In this document: positions 47,574 to 57,716 of the stretch, piece by piece | Position numbering within the stretch: position 1 is the stretch's first letter | Layout: each line of letters begins with the position of its first letter | Origin: Pseudodesulfovibrio senegalensis | Lineage (GTDB): Bacteria > Desulfobacterota > Desulfovibrionia > Desulfovibrionales > Desulfovibrionaceae | Reading direction: 5' to 3' | Assembly (NCBI RefSeq): GCF_008830225.1 | Contig: NZ_WAIE01000005.1 | Span: 124,001 to 188,000 of the forward strand | Length of the DNA: 64,000 nt | Program-made: the position numbers and the translations under genes | Notes under the pieces: model-generated | What the model saw: only the letters and a program-made list of their open reading frames with translations | What the model was told of the DNA's origin: nothing | Databases searched by the model: none

Positions 47574-49757
47574 TCATGCATTGTCAACCACTATACGACG
47601 AACCAAACTCGGCACATCCAAAATAAGGGCGATTGAACCGTCACCCTTGATGGTCGCCCCGGAAATTCCTTCCACATCCTTATAAACCCGGCTCAAACTC
47701 TTGATCACAGTCTGATGCTCGCCGATGACCGTATCCACGACAATACCGACACGGCTTCCCTCCACACCAGTAATAACGATCTGTTCTATACTGGGCTGCT
47801 CGCCTTCCACCATGAAAAAATCACGCAAATGGATATAGGGAACGATCTCTCCCCGCAGATGCAGCAAAGTATGCCCACCCTCGGTCTCTTCAATCTCGGC
47901 CCGGTTCAATTCCACACATTCTTCCACAAGCGACAGAGGGATGACATAAAATTCATTGCCAACCTGCACCTGCAGCCCATCGATAATGGCCAGGGTCAAT
48001 GGCAGCCGTATAGTGATGGTCGTTCCCTTGCCGACCCTGCTATCAATATCGATAATGCCCCGCAGAGAATCGATGGCCCGCTTGACAACGTCCATTCCCA
48101 CACCGCGGCCCGAAACATTGGTAACCTTCTGGGCCGTGGAAAATCCCGGCTCGAAAATGAGCTTGAACAATTCCTTGTCTGAAAGCTCGGCATCCGGGGA
48201 AATCATGCCCCGTTCCACGGCTTTGGCTCGGATTGCCGCCGGGTCCATGCCCTGACCGTCGTCCGTAATCCTTATAAGGACCTCGCCTCCGGAGTGCTCG
48301 GCAGAAAGCAGGATCATGCCGGCCGCAGGTTTGCCAGCGGCTTCACGTACATGGGGAATCTCGATGCCGTGGTCGATGCTGTTGCGCAACAAATGGACCA
48401 GCGGATCCCCAAGGCGCTCAATAACGGTCTTGTCCAGTTCGGTTTCCGCTCCATTGGTATTAAGCACGATCTCCTTGTTCAATTCGGAAGAAAGGTCACG
48501 CACCAACCTGCGAAACTTGCTGAAGGTCGTTCCTATGGGCAACATGCGGATTCCGAGCGTCGAATCCCTGAGTTCATCGCTCAAACGCTCCAATTCCTCA
48601 GAAAGAGCGGTCATTACAGGGTCGGAGCGTTCGCTGACAACCTGTGATATCTGGGCCTGAACAATAACCAGTTCGCCCACCAGATCCACAAGCCAATCCA
48701 ATTTTTCCGCAGCCACCCGGATGCTTGAAACAGCTTCCTTTTTCTTCTGCATGGACTGCTCTTCCTTGGCCTTGGCCTGACGGGAAACAGCCTTGGACAA
48801 CTGTTCGTCGTCAACCTTTCCGGATTCCTTGAGGATCTGCCCGATAGGCTTCTGCTTTTTCAGGGCGTCCTCAATATCTTCGGGCTGCACTGCTCCTTCT
48901 TCCACGAGCAGTTCGCCAATCCGTGGCGTCTCCTCAAATTCGTCTGTCGATTCTTCCTCGGGTTCAGTGGCAACCGGCTGAGCCTGTTTCCCGGAATCGC
49001 CAGCCTCCCCTTCAGGTTCTGCAGCGGTAACGTCAACGCTGAGGTCGACACTGGTGAACAGAAAAATATCCCTGATGTCTTCCGCCCCCTTTGCCGTGGC
49101 AAAGCGAACATCCCAGACATATCCGTCTTCCATTGCCTGCCCGGTTTCAGGCTGAGCTTCGATTTTCAGTTCACCAATCTTGGCAAGTTCGTCCAAGAGC
49201 GGTTCAAGGCATGCAATATCGCCACCGGACTCATCCTTGACCACCACATGAATCAAGAAATCCTTCAATGGAAGCTTCGCAGAATCGTCTTCCGGCGCTT
49301 CGGAAGCAGTGGCATCATCTTCGTGTACTTCGCCTTCGCCGACACCCTCGTCCGAAACGGCTGCCTCATCCCCCTCCCCGCTGGAAAGCTGTTGCAACCC
49401 CAACAGAATGGCAGACATCCCTTCCGGGTCCACCACTTCTTCGGAGTCGGCGTTGTCGAGCATCTTCTGGATATGGTCCCGAGCCTTGAACGCAAGGTTC
49501 AAAAGATCCGTTGAAATGACCAACTCTTCCGAACGGACCATATCAAAAACCGTTTCAACCTCATGGGTAAACTCGGCGATGTCCTCGAATCCGAACATGG
49601 ACCCGGAGCCCTTGATGGTATGCAGGGCCCTGAACACTCGGTTGACGAGGTCCATATCTTCGGGCGCGTCTTCAAGCTCAAGCAAAGAGCCCTCAAGCTC
49701 GCTCAAAAGATCGTACGCCTCTTCCTTGAATATTTGCCGATTCAAATCATCTGACAT
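47574..49757 (-). CDS. cheA: Chemotaxis histidine kinase CheA
   Basis: A 727-residue kinase. An Hpt domain (1-105) has phospho-accepting His46 in [13 protein letters not shown]. Then comes a P2-like region near 165-245 and an acidic linker with a DnaA/HTH-like MshE-type [35 protein letters not shown] segment (about 290-325). A dimerisation domain, HATPase (N box [13 protein letters not shown] box GRGVGMDVV) and a CheW-like domain follow. A GGGGAG site selects the ATG at 49757. It has no cheW, cheY or cheR beside it. Confidence 0.95.
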   Translation of the reverse strand: MSDDLNRQIFKEEAYDLLSELEGSLLELEDAPEDMDLVNRVFRALHTIKGSGSMFGFEDIAEFTHEVETVFDMVRSEELVISTDLLNLAFKARDHIQKMLDNADSEEVVDPEGMSAILLGLQQLSSGEGDEAAVSDEGVGEGEVHEDDATASEAPEDDSAKLPLKDFLIHVVVKDESGGDIACLEPLLDELAKIGELKIEAQPETGQAMEDGYVWDVRFATAKGAEDIRDIFLFTSVDLSVDVTAAEPEGEAGDSGKQAQPVATEPEEESTDEFEETPRIGELLVEEGAVQPEDIEDALKKQKPIGQILKESGKVDDEQLSKAVSRQAKAKEEQSMQKKKEAVSSIRVAAEKLDWLVDLVGELVIVQAQISQVVSERSDPVMTALSEELERLSDELRDSTLGIRMLPIGTTFSKFRRLVRDLSSELNKEIVLNTNGAETELDKTVIERLGDPLVHLLRNSIDHGIEIPHVREAAGKPAAGMILLSAEHSGGEVLIRITDDGQGMDPAAIRAKAVERGMISPDAELSDKELFKLIFEPGFSTAQKVTNVSGRGVGMDVVKRAIDSLRGIIDIDSRVGKGTTITIRLPLTLAIIDGLQVQVGNEFYVIPLSLVEECVELNRAEIEETEGGHTLLHLRGEIVPYIHLRDFFMVEGEQPSIEQIVITGVEGSRVGIVVDTVIGEHQTVIKSLSRVYKDVEGISGATIKGDGSIALILDVPSLVRRIVVDNA

Positions 49758-49887
49758 GCAAACGCTCCCCAAGCTTCCCTCTGGAACAGGTCAGGACCAA
49801 AACGATAGCCGATAGTCATACCATACAGCCCCATACTGTCGAATACGCAACCATCCGGTTATTATTATTTTCAAAAAAAAATAAAAA

Positions 49888-51975
49888 TTATGAGACAAAA
49901 CGAATTTCCGCACGGGCGGTTTCCTGGTCGAACGGCTTGACCTTAATCTCGACACGTTCACCCTTGAACTCCGCAGCACCCAACAGAATGCCTTCGAAAT
50001 AATCGAACAGCCCGCGTCGGGAACGATAGTTCATAAACAGCTCATCCCCCTTGTCCTCATAGGTAAACGTCGGCGGCGTGATTCCGGGGGCGTCCTTGGT
50101 GAGTTGGCTATGCACATCGTTCATGCGCATATAAAACTCCTTGAGCGTTTCGTCCTTGAAATAGCGTCGATACATCTTGTAAAAACCCTTGACGGTGTAT
50201 CGGCCAAGATCAAGAAAAAACTCCCGCGACGAACTTCCCGTTTCTTCTGCCACAAAATCGGCCATCTGCTGCAAAACCGCATCCGGATACCCGCTGGCAG
50301 GCAGGAACACGGGATCACCCATGACCTTCTGCATGGATTCATACACGGCACTGCCATATTGATTCTTGACGAACTCTTGGGTCAACTTGGGCAGAATCCC
50401 CTTCATTTCCCCTTCAGATTCACGGAAAGAGGGGCCGCTTCCTTGTTCGGCATCCTGAAAGTTCATGGATACGGAAAGCAACTCCTGTGCGAGCTCCGCA
50501 AGATCACGTGTGGCAGAGGCAGCCTGCCCGGCTCCCTCGTCAGCCTCACGGGCAACCAGGGCAATATCCTCAACGCTGCTCCCGATTTCTTCGGCAGCGG
50601 CAGACTGCTCTTCTGCGGCAGTGGCTATCTGGGCCACCCGGGAAACCATATCCTCGATGCGCTCCATGATCTGCTGCAAGGCATCGCCGGCCTGATTGGA
50701 AAGATCCGTACTCTGGTTGACCTGCTTTTCGGTACGATCCATGGACTCCATGGCGTGTGCAGATCGTTCTTGGATGGTATGAATAGCCTCTTCCACTTCC
50801 TTGGTCGCGGTCATGGTTTTTTCCGCGAGTTTCCGCACTTCGTCGGCGACCACGGCAAACCCTCGCCCAGCTTCACCGGCCCTTGCCGCCTCAATGGCAG
50901 CGTTCAGGGCAAGCAAGTTGGTCTGATCAGCTATGTCATTGATGACACTTATTATACGACCAATCTCTTCGGCTTGCGAATCCAATTGACCAACCACCTG
51001 TGCCAACTGTCCGGCCGAGTGGGAAACCCCATTGATGGCTTCGACGGCGTTGGAAACCATGTCGACACCGGATTGCGCCGAAACACGCGCTTCGTCCGCA
51101 GCCCGGGACGTTGCCGAGGCATTGCCCGCAACTTCCAGGACCGTGGCTGTCATTTCCTCCATGGCAGTAGCCACGGTATCGGTCTGATGGCTCTGCTTCT
51201 GCGCCCCACGTGCCTGTTCATCGGCAGATGCCGAAAGCTCTTCGGATGCCGAGGCGACCCGTTCGGCCAGAGTCCGTATTTCGCCCCCCACGGAAACCAT
51301 CTGCTGCTTCTGGGCCTCAATATCGCGCTGCTGCCTGACCACCTCTTCCATGCTGAGGAAAGAGGCTACTACGCCATATACCTCCCCAGCCTCGTTGAAG
51401 ACAGGACGAACAAACATATGGACGGGTACGGTCTTGCCCATCCATAATTCAAGATCAACCGCGGCGTCATACGGTTTACCGGACTTCAACACCTTGCCGG
51501 TGATGGATACTCCCTGCTTGTTGTAAAAAGCCTGGCCAACAGTGAAACCAACGACCTGAGTGACTGGTTTTTCCAACAAATCCAAAACAGCCTCAGTGGC
51601 AAGAAGGATCTTCCCATTCCGGTCACAGACAACAACATGGTTACCCAGGACCTTGAGCGCATCACGATAAAACCCGACCTCAACAAGCCTGTTCTCATAG
51701 TAGGAATGAATTGGTTCTATAATACTTTCAAAACCGGTCCCTTTCAGGAGATCTGAAACAAGGTTCACATCCTGCAAATTGGCCCCGTCTTCCAGCAAAA
51801 GCCGAACATTCCGCAACCAACGGGCAGACAGCCAAGCCCCGACAATCCCCGCAACGAGGATGCACACCAACGCAGCATACAGTACTGTCCCTCCGCCAAA
51901 GTAATGGGCAGCCGAAAATATAAAAACTGCAAAAAAAGCAATGGACAAAGGCACATATACAAACCGATTAGACAT
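49888..51975 (-). CDS. PAS-containing methyl-accepting chemotaxis protein with C-terminal H-NOX haem domain
   Basis: A 695-residue receptor. Two membrane helices (7-24, 31-54) with almost no periplasmic loop are followed by a PAS domain (about 103-213). The signalling hairpin is at about 345-385 ([23 protein letters not shown]). The C-terminal 172 residues (524-695) match the H-NOX family: opening [13 protein letters not shown], proximal His622, Pro634, Tyr650-x-Ser652-x-Arg654 and distal-pocket Tyr659. In H-NOX proteins this pocket binds NO and, with a distal Tyr, O2. The start at 51975 follows an AGGG site. Confidence 0.9.
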   Translation of the reverse strand: MSNRFVYVPLSIAFFAVFIFSAAHYFGGGTVLYAALVCILVAGIVGAWLSARWLRNVRLLLEDGANLQDVNLVSDLLKGTGFESIIEPIHSYYENRLVEVGFYRDALKVLGNHVVVCDRNGKILLATEAVLDLLEKPVTQVVGFTVGQAFYNKQGVSITGKVLKSGKPYDAAVDLELWMGKTVPVHMFVRPVFNEAGEVYGVVASFLSMEEVVRQQRDIEAQKQQMVSVGGEIRTLAERVASASEELSASADEQARGAQKQSHQTDTVATAMEEMTATVLEVAGNASATSRAADEARVSAQSGVDMVSNAVEAINGVSHSAGQLAQVVGQLDSQAEEIGRIISVINDIADQTNLLALNAAIEAARAGEAGRGFAVVADEVRKLAEKTMTATKEVEEAIHTIQERSAHAMESMDRTEKQVNQSTDLSNQAGDALQQIMERIEDMVSRVAQIATAAEEQSAAAEEIGSSVEDIALVAREADEGAGQAASATRDLAELAQELLSVSMNFQDAEQGSGPSFRESEGEMKGILPKLTQEFVKNQYGSAVYESMQKVMGDPVFLPASGYPDAVLQQMADFVAEETGSSSREFFLDLGRYTVKGFYKMYRRYFKDETLKEFYMRMNDVHSQLTKDAPGITPPTFTYEDKGDELFMNYRSRRGLFDYFEGILLGAAEFKGERVEIKVKPFDQETARAEIRFVS

Positions 51976-52043
51976 AGCTGTTTCCCTCTCAGGCATTTTC
52001 ACCATCAAAACCGAAAGAATATCGCTTCTTGTGATGCTCTTTT

Positions 52044-52072
52044 TGGTTACTCAGATTCTCCAAGGATTTCAA
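52044..52072 (-). promoter_or_regulatory. Possible sigma-70 promoter for the H-NOX chemoreceptor gene
   Basis: TTGAAA, 17-base spacer, TAACCA on the minus strand in the 130-base gap between the DUF2062 gene and the receptor. The -10 is weak. Confidence 0.33.
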
Positions 52073-52105
52073 TAAGAGCATTACAAAAGCAGAAAGGCAA
52101 TTAGA

Positions 52106-52630
52106 CTAATTGGAAGAGGACCTTTTTTGAAGAATACGAATGGCTCGCCGCTCGCGGTAGCGACGTATAATGAAATGAGACAGAAAATACGTAAGCAACG
52201 TTGCCGGAATGCCGACAATGAGTCCGCCGGCAAAAATCACGGAAAACAGTTGCCAGCCCGAATCGATGAGCTGAGCCATTTCCAAGCGAGAGGGGTCGAA
52301 GGTTACCCCCTGAAAGGGCAAGAAAAAATCTCCGACAAGAAAAAGAAAATAGTAAAACGGCGCCATGGTGAACGCATTTGAATAGCAGGTTGCCAACCAC
52401 GCAGCGAGCTTGTTGACCCGAAACACAAAAGCCAGGGCGATCACCACCACGGACTGAAACGGAATAATCGGCATGGCTCCGATAAAAACACCGAGGGCCA
52501 GAGCAAAGGCCAATTCCCGGGGCGTCGACTTCTGACGCAGGACACGAAGGTACCAGTAACGGGAGCTCCGCTTCAGACGCAGCCACAGGCCGCCCTCTGC
52601 TGCACTGTCATTCATTTTGCTCTCGCCCAT
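52106..52630 (-). CDS. DUF2062 family membrane protein
   Basis: A 174-residue membrane protein with three or four helices. It carries the DUF2062 core STPRELAFALALGVFIGAMPIIPFQSVVVIALAFVFRVNKLAAWLAT (about 35-81) and SNAFTMAPFYYF (about 84-95). The function is unknown; some members sit beside glycosyltransferases or lipid genes. The ATG at 52630, with GGAG seven bases upstream, lies three bases after the EF-G stop, so it is probably cotranscribed with that gene. Confidence 0.85.
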   Translation of the reverse strand: MGESKMNDSAAEGGLWLRLKRSSRYWYLRVLRQKSTPRELAFALALGVFIGAMPIIPFQSVVVIALAFVFRVNKLAAWLATCYSNAFTMAPFYYFLFLVGDFFLPFQGVTFDPSRLEMAQLIDSGWQLFSVIFAGGLIVGIPATLLTYFLSHFIIRRYRERRAIRILQKRSSSN

Positions 52631-52632
52631 GG

Positions 52633-54684
52633 TTACTCCAGAATGTCGAAACGGGAAAACTTCATGACAAATCCGGCCCGCCCCTGAGTGGCAGAACGAA
52701 GCTCCGTTGAAAAACCGAACAATTTCCCCAGCGGCGCAAGGCCTTCAACAACCTTCTGTCCGGCTTTGTCAGTCATTCCTTCAATCTTGGCACCCTTTGC
52801 CCCCAACAAACCCACAACATCGCCGACATGTTCTTCAGGAACACCGATTTCGACCCACATGATGGGCTCGAGCAGCTTGGGTTCAGCCTCTGCAAGAGCG
52901 GAGCGGACAGCCATGGCAGCAGCCATGCGATACCCGGCTTCACTGGATTCCCCTTCCCGTTTCTGCAGATCCAACACACGAACGCGAACATCCTGCACCG
53001 GGTAGCCGCGAACAACGCCACTTTGCAGGGCATCCGTAATCCCCTCATTCACGGCATCCAACCATACCGAGGGCCACACATCCGGGTCCACGGCAAAAGA
53101 GATGTCGAGACCGGAGTCCCGCGGTGCCGGTTCCACCTCCAGAGAGACCTGCCCGTAATGCAGGGTTTCGCCCAACTCCCGGGCAAATTCCCCTTGAGCC
53201 GAAGCCTTGCAGCCCACGGTTTCCTGATAAACAACCTGTGGGCGGCCGGTTCTGGGCTCCAGCCCGTATTCGCGCTTGAGGCGCTCGCAAATGACCTCAA
53301 GATGCAATTCACCCATGCCCGAAACGATAATCTGCCCGGTATCCTCGTCCGTGCCCACTTCAAGCGTTGGGTCCTCAAGAAGATATTTCTGCAGCACTTC
53401 ATCTAGCTTGTCAGCCTCTTCACTGTTTCGAGGCTCCATGGCCAAGGAAATGACCGGACGGTAATCATCAATCTCCTCAAGGACGATCCGGTTGTCCTTG
53501 AGACACAGGGTATCGCCTGTCCGGGCAAATTTCATCCCCGCAGCACCGACGATATCGCCAGCATAGGCCGCATCCAGTTTTTCCTTTCTGCCCGCGTGCA
53601 ACCGAAACAGACGCGCCACGCGCTCATCCTTGCCCTGAGTCTGGTTGTAGACGGTCTCCCCGGCCGAAATGCCTCCTGAATACAACCGCATGAGCGCAAG
53701 CTTTCGCCCTGAATCGAGAGAAACCTTGAAAACCAACGCGGAAAGAGGATCAGCCCCATTCACGGAAAAAGATTTTTCCACGCCGGTCTGCGGGTCAGTT
53801 CCCACAGCGGGCGGCACATCCAGGGGGCTTGGAAGATACCTGCACACGGCATCCATAACGGGTTGCACGCCCACATTCTTGAGGGCGGAACCGCACAGGA
53901 CCGGCACAATCTGCAACTGCAGCGTGCCTTTCCGGATAGCAGCACACAATTTTTCCTGAGGGATATCCTCACCTTCCAGATACAGGCCAAGCAATTCCTC
54001 ATCCTGGTCGGCGGCGGCCTCCACAAGCCGTTCCCGCCAGGGAGTCAATCGCTCGACTTCCTCGGTTGTGAGTTCACGGACCTGATACTGTTCTCCCTTG
54101 GATTCGGCATCAAAAACAAAACATTGCATGGCCACGAGGTCAAAAACGCCGCGCATGTCCTGCCCTTGCCCGTCCGGATACTGCAAGGCCACGACGTTGG
54201 CTCCCAACTTGGTTCGCATGGACGCAAGCACTGCCTCGTAATCCGCGCCGAGCCTGTCCAGCTTGTTGACAAAGGCAATCTTGGGCACGTTGTAGCGCTC
54301 GCTCTGGCGCCAAACAGTTTCCGACTGAGGCTCCACTCCGCTCACGCCGCAAAATACGCCAACAGCACCATCAAGCACCCGCAGGGAACGTTCCACCTCG
54401 ATGGTGAAATCAACATGACCGGGAGTATCGATTATATTGATGACCCGGCCGTCCCATTGGCAGGTGGTCACGGCAGAAGTGATGGTAATGCCCCGCTCCT
54501 GCTCCTCGGGCATGTAGTCCATGGTGGCTGTGCCGTCGTGCACTTCTCCTATGCGATGGATCTTCTTGGAATAATAAAGAATCCGCTCTGTAAGCGTGGT
54601 CTTGCCGGCATCGATATGCGCAATGATGCCGATATTCCTGAGATTCTCAAGATGACGTCGAGAAGGTTTGCCTGTTTTGCTCAC
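52633..54684 (-). CDS. fusA: Elongation factor G paralogue (stand-alone)
   Basis: A 683-residue translational GTPase. G1 is AHIDAGKTT (22-30), the switch I motif is EQERGITI, G3 is DTPGH and G4 is NKLDRLGAD. Domains II to V follow, ending in the EF-G C-terminal fold ([16 protein letters not shown]). It lacks the tufA/rpsG/rpsL neighbours of the str operon, and G4 has NKLD rather than the usual NKMD. It is therefore probably a second EF-G (EF-G2/FusA2-like), used in special conditions or for ribosome recycling. Confidence 0.85.
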   Translation of the reverse strand: MSKTGKPSRRHLENLRNIGIIAHIDAGKTTLTERILYYSKKIHRIGEVHDGTATMDYMPEEQERGITITSAVTTCQWDGRVINIIDTPGHVDFTIEVERSLRVLDGAVGVFCGVSGVEPQSETVWRQSERYNVPKIAFVNKLDRLGADYEAVLASMRTKLGANVVALQYPDGQGQDMRGVFDLVAMQCFVFDAESKGEQYQVRELTTEEVERLTPWRERLVEAAADQDEELLGLYLEGEDIPQEKLCAAIRKGTLQLQIVPVLCGSALKNVGVQPVMDAVCRYLPSPLDVPPAVGTDPQTGVEKSFSVNGADPLSALVFKVSLDSGRKLALMRLYSGGISAGETVYNQTQGKDERVARLFRLHAGRKEKLDAAYAGDIVGAAGMKFARTGDTLCLKDNRIVLEEIDDYRPVISLAMEPRNSEEADKLDEVLQKYLLEDPTLEVGTDEDTGQIIVSGMGELHLEVICERLKREYGLEPRTGRPQVVYQETVGCKASAQGEFARELGETLHYGQVSLEVEPAPRDSGLDISFAVDPDVWPSVWLDAVNEGITDALQSGVVRGYPVQDVRVRVLDLQKREGESSEAGYRMAAAMAVRSALAEAEPKLLEPIMWVEIGVPEEHVGDVVGLLGAKGAKIEGMTDKAGQKVVEGLAPLGKLFGFSTELRSATQGRAGFVMKFSRFDILE

Positions 54685-54687
54685 TAT

Positions 54688-55527
54688 CTACACTCCGTTT
54701 GTCCAACACACGCAATGATTGATGAAAAACGCAGGACGCAACCAAGGCCAAACCCAGCAAAATTCACTGCCGACACCAAAAACAAGGGGAAAACATCCCG
54801 CAGCTTCCTGAACATGGGAATTGTCCACAAAAGCCACGGCAGCGCAATCATCCTGCCAACGGCCCAGACCCGGCTGAACCGAGTCGTCCTCCGGCACAGG
54901 CATATCACCATATACGCGCAAGGCCAATGACGGATGCGCAAAACGCAGCAGCGAAATATCCGGAAAAACATCCGATCCGGCCACGATAACGCCGTCACCA
55001 TGGGCAGGCAGAAACACGGGGCGCAACGCTTCGTCGACTTCCGCATCAACATCACCGAGCAACACCAACCGCCCCTGCCCGCAACCTGCAGCCATATGGG
55101 AAAGAAGTTGCTGCATCCGGTCACACGGCATCTCGCCGACCAATTCAACGCCGGCCAATTCCAAGGCCACCAACAGCGAATCTGGCCATGGTGATTGCTC
55201 GTCACGGACCACCAGAATTTCTCGCACTCCCGCGGCTATGGCGGGAATTATGGCGGCCAGCAGTCTGGCCGGTGAATCAAGGTCTGCCCCGCAGACAAAA
55301 ACAGTCCAGTCGGCTGGGCTCCGCTCCTCTCCGGCGGTCCAGCCGTCCTTACCGATTCTTTCACGTGAGGACGCGACGAACCGCTCTGGGCAGGACCAGT
55401 CCCACAGGCGTGAAATCAGGGTTTTGAGAATGGCACGTTTTTCGTCGGCAACAGCCGCGTACGCGCTGCCAAAACGTTCATCGTCAACAAGGTGGGATTC
55501 AACCCAGGAGGGGATGCATTCGTTCAT
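54688..55527 (-). CDS. Hypothetical protein, possibly HisD-like fold
   Basis: I do not recognise a family with confidence. The 279-residue protein has a Rossmann-type middle: LLAAIIPAIAAGVREILVVRD (about 88-108), then LVALELAGVELVGEM and the GRLVLLGDVDAEVDEAL stretch. The PAIAAGVREI pattern recalls histidinol-dehydrogenase-type proteins, but the catalytic His/Cys motifs are not visible. The C-terminus is Trp- and Cys-rich. Its stop lies three bases before the EF-G start, in the same direction. Confidence 0.65.
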   Translation of the reverse strand: MNECIPSWVESHLVDDERFGSAYAAVADEKRAILKTLISRLWDWSCPERFVASSRERIGKDGWTAGEERSPADWTVFVCGADLDSPARLLAAIIPAIAAGVREILVVRDEQSPWPDSLLVALELAGVELVGEMPCDRMQQLLSHMAAGCGQGRLVLLGDVDAEVDEALRPVFLPAHGDGVIVAGSDVFPDISLLRFAHPSLALRVYGDMPVPEDDSVQPGLGRWQDDCAAVAFVDNSHVQEAAGCFPLVFGVGSEFCWVWPWLRPAFFINHCVCWTNGV

Positions 55528-55541
55528 GAGCCGTCCATAAG

Positions 55542-55570
55542 TGAAAGGCGGCCTCCGGGGCCGCCTTTCA
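55542..55570 (-). terminator. Stem-loop after bamD, probable terminator
   Basis: Twelve-bp perfect stem TGAAAGGCGGCC / GGCCGCCTTTCA with a five-base loop, lying six bases beyond the bamD stop. On the minus strand the downstream T run is poor, so termination may be partial or need Rho. Confidence 0.6.
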
Positions 55571-55575
55571 AAATG

Positions 55576-56307
55576 TTACAGCCAATTCTTGAGCCATAGC
55601 AACCAGCTTTCCTGAATGCGCATGCGCTCTTCGTCGGCCAAGGTCTTCTGATATTCGAAGTAGGCGTATTCCGCTCTTCGCCGGGCGTAGTCCCGCAAGT
55701 CCGGCACGTCCGCGAAGTTCTCCACGACGTACTTGTAGCGATTCCACGCAGGGCCGTATCTATCCGTACGCCAATAGAAGTCGGCAACGTACAACTCGTG
55801 CTCCGCCAGAATCCGACGGCTCTTGAGAATGTAGTCGCGAGCCTGTGCGGCATATTCGGAGTCAGGAAAGGACTGCTCCACGCGGTAGAAATACTCCAAG
55901 CCTTCCTTGATGTTGTCCTGCCTGCGGTCAATGCCCTTGAACATGTTGAAATTGGACATCCCTACCTGAAACAGGACATAGGGTATATTCTCGTTGGAAG
56001 GATGCATGGCCTCGAATTCCTTGTAGGCATCAAGGGCTTCAAGATATTTTTTGTCAAGGTAGTAAGCGTCAGCAAGGGCTATTTCCCCTTTCAGGGAATA
56101 GGGGCTGAACGGGAACTTGTCCTTGAGCTTAACAAAGTAATCCTGAGCATTCAGGTAGTCCTTGTCCTTCATGGCATCCATGCCGGCTTCCCAGAGTTCC
56201 TGAGCGGTATCTTCCGGGGGCGGCAAAAAGTAGTAATCGATAAATCCGCAACCGGATGCACCGGCCACCACAAGAAAAAGCACTATGGCTGCTGCAAATT
56301 GCCTCAA
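55576..56307 (-). CDS. bamD: Outer membrane protein assembly factor BamD
   Basis: A 243-residue lipoprotein of the BAM complex. The signal peptide ends ASGC with lipidated Cys20. Five TPR-like helices follow, with the BamD pattern AQELWEAGMDAMKDKDYLNAQDYFVKLKDKFPFSPY (about 35-70) and NIKEGLEYFYRVEQSFPDSEYAAQARD near 130. It scaffolds BamA for beta-barrel insertion. Neighbour thioredoxin genes are upstream in the same direction, 14 bases from the trxB stop. Confidence 0.93.
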   Translation of the reverse strand: MRQFAAAIVLFLVVAGASGCGFIDYYFLPPPEDTAQELWEAGMDAMKDKDYLNAQDYFVKLKDKFPFSPYSLKGEIALADAYYLDKKYLEALDAYKEFEAMHPSNENIPYVLFQVGMSNFNMFKGIDRRQDNIKEGLEYFYRVEQSFPDSEYAAQARDYILKSRRILAEHELYVADFYWRTDRYGPAWNRYKYVVENFADVPDLRDYARRRAEYAYFEYQKTLADEERMRIQESWLLWLKNWL

Positions 56308-56321
56308 ATCAACCTCAAGCG

Positions 56322-57242
56322 TTATTCGGACAGTTGTTCCAGATATGCAAACGCGGATGTGGCTGCAGTGGCTCCATCACCTACCGCAGTGGCCACCTGT
56401 CGGCACAATTTGGCACGAATATCTCCGGCCGCAAAAATACCGGGCACATTGGTCCGCATCTCCACGTCCGTGACGATTCCGTTGGATTCCATCTCCACCT
56501 CGCCGGGAACAAAGTTCACCACAGGTTCGAAGCCGACAAAGATGAAAACTCCATCCACTTCAAGGCTGGATTTCTCTCCGGTCTTGGTGTTGGACAAAGC
56601 GAGGGATTCAACGTCTTCCGCCCCCACGATTTCATCAACGACCGTGCTACGCAGGATTTCAATCTTGTCGTTGGTAAAACATTTGTCCTGATAACAGAGC
56701 GCACCCCGAAAATCATCGCGCCGATGGATGAGATAGAGCTTCTTGACCAGGCGAGCCAGATACAAGGCTTCCTCAAGGGCCGAATTGCCCCCGCCCACAA
56801 CAGCGACGGTGCGATCCCTGAAGAAGTTGCCGTCGCAGAGAGCGCAGTACGATACGCCGCGACCCACAAGACGTTGCTCCCCCGGTATGCCGAGGTTGCG
56901 ATAGCGGGCACCGGTTGCAAGCACAATGCTCTTGGCTCCCACGACCTGATCCCCCACCTCAATCTCATGGACGGGATTGCCCACACGAATCTCGCGGACC
57001 TCATCCATGATCTTGTCATGGGGATACAGATCAAGATGGGCAGCGAGCTTGTCGGCAAGCTCGTACCCTTTCAGCGGCTCCGGAAAACCGGGATAATTCT
57101 CGATTTCCTCGGTCATCAGGACCTGTCCGCCCGGGGCCATCTTTTCAATCATGAGCACCTTGACCCCGGCCCGCAAAAGATAAAGGGCAGCCGTCATTCC
57201 TGCCGGCCCGCCCCCTATGACAACAGCGTCGTATGTATTCAT
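56322..57242 (-). CDS. trxB: Thioredoxin reductase TrxB
   Basis: A 306-residue flavoprotein that reduces thioredoxin with NAD(P)H. The FAD motif GGGPAG (10-15) and the redox-active CALC (Cys133, Cys136) are present. The second dinucleotide motif VGGGNSALEEALYLA (about 155-169) and the C-terminal GIFAAGDI (about 275-282) complete it. The usual CATC is CALC here. The stop and start codons of trxA and trxB lie one base apart, so they are coupled. Confidence 0.96.
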   Translation of the reverse strand: MNTYDAVVIGGGPAGMTAALYLLRAGVKVLMIEKMAPGGQVLMTEEIENYPGFPEPLKGYELADKLAAHLDLYPHDKIMDEVREIRVGNPVHEIEVGDQVVGAKSIVLATGARYRNLGIPGEQRLVGRGVSYCALCDGNFFRDRTVAVVGGGNSALEEALYLARLVKKLYLIHRRDDFRGALCYQDKCFTNDKIEILRSTVVDEIVGAEDVESLALSNTKTGEKSSLEVDGVFIFVGFEPVVNFVPGEVEMESNGIVTDVEMRTNVPGIFAAGDIRAKLCRQVATAVGDGATAATSAFAYLEQLSE

Positions 57243-57243
57243 C

Positions 57244-57564
57244 TTACAGAGCTTTCTTCTCGATCATTTCCTTGATGCTGCTCTTGGACACAGCGCCGGT
57301 GCTTTGATCCAAGACCTCTCCGTCCTTAAACAGAATCAGGGTGGGGATGGCACGGATGCCATACTTCCCGGGAGTAGCGGAACTTTCGTCCACATTCATC
57401 TTGAGAATCTTCACTTTGCCTTCGTATTCTGCGGAAAGCTCGTCAATGACAGGTCCCATGGCACGACACGGGCCACACCAGGGTGCCCAGAAATCAATCA
57501 AGACGGGGATATCGCTATTCAAAACTTCAGCTTCAAAGTTGCTGTCAGTCACTTGCGTAGCCAT
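57244..57564 (-). CDS. trxA: Thioredoxin TrxA
   Basis: A 106-residue thioredoxin with the active site WCGPC (29-33: Cys30, Cys33), the cis-Pro in IRAIPTLILF (about 72-81) and the usual FKDGEV turn. Two ATGs at 57570 and 57564 are possible; an AAGGAGA site fits 57564 better. It reduces protein disulfides and supplies electrons to enzymes. It heads a trxA-trxB-bamD run after a strong promoter. Confidence 0.97.
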   Translation of the reverse strand: MATQVTDSNFEAEVLNSDIPVLIDFWAPWCGPCRAMGPVIDELSAEYEGKVKILKMNVDESSATPGKYGIRAIPTLILFKDGEVLDQSTGAVSKSSIKEMIEKKAL

Positions 57565-57592
57565 GCGCATTCTCCTTGTAGCAATAAGATTC

Positions 57593-57608
57593 GGCGGTTC
57601 AAACCGCC
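57593..57608. promoter_or_regulatory. Inverted repeat in the trxA leader
   Basis: GGCGGTT / AACCGCC seven-bp inverted repeat with a two-base centre, between the predicted promoter and trxA. It could be an operator or an RNA hairpin. The binding factor is unknown. Confidence 0.35.
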
Positions 57609-57669
57609 ACTGCATCCGGTGTTTCGCCCAACAGGACGGTCCGAACGCTTACAATCAACCAAGTTACTA

Positions 57670-57698
57670 AAAATAGTGTCGCCCATTCATACTGTCAA
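57670..57698 (-). promoter_or_regulatory. Strong predicted sigma-70 promoter for trxA-trxB-bamD
   Basis: Perfect -35 TTGACA, 17-base spacer, -10 TATTTT on the minus strand, 106 bases upstream of the trxA ATG. It lies in the 152-base gap after tsaD. Confidence 0.65.
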
Positions 57699-57716
57699 GG
57701 CGAACACCTGCATTTG

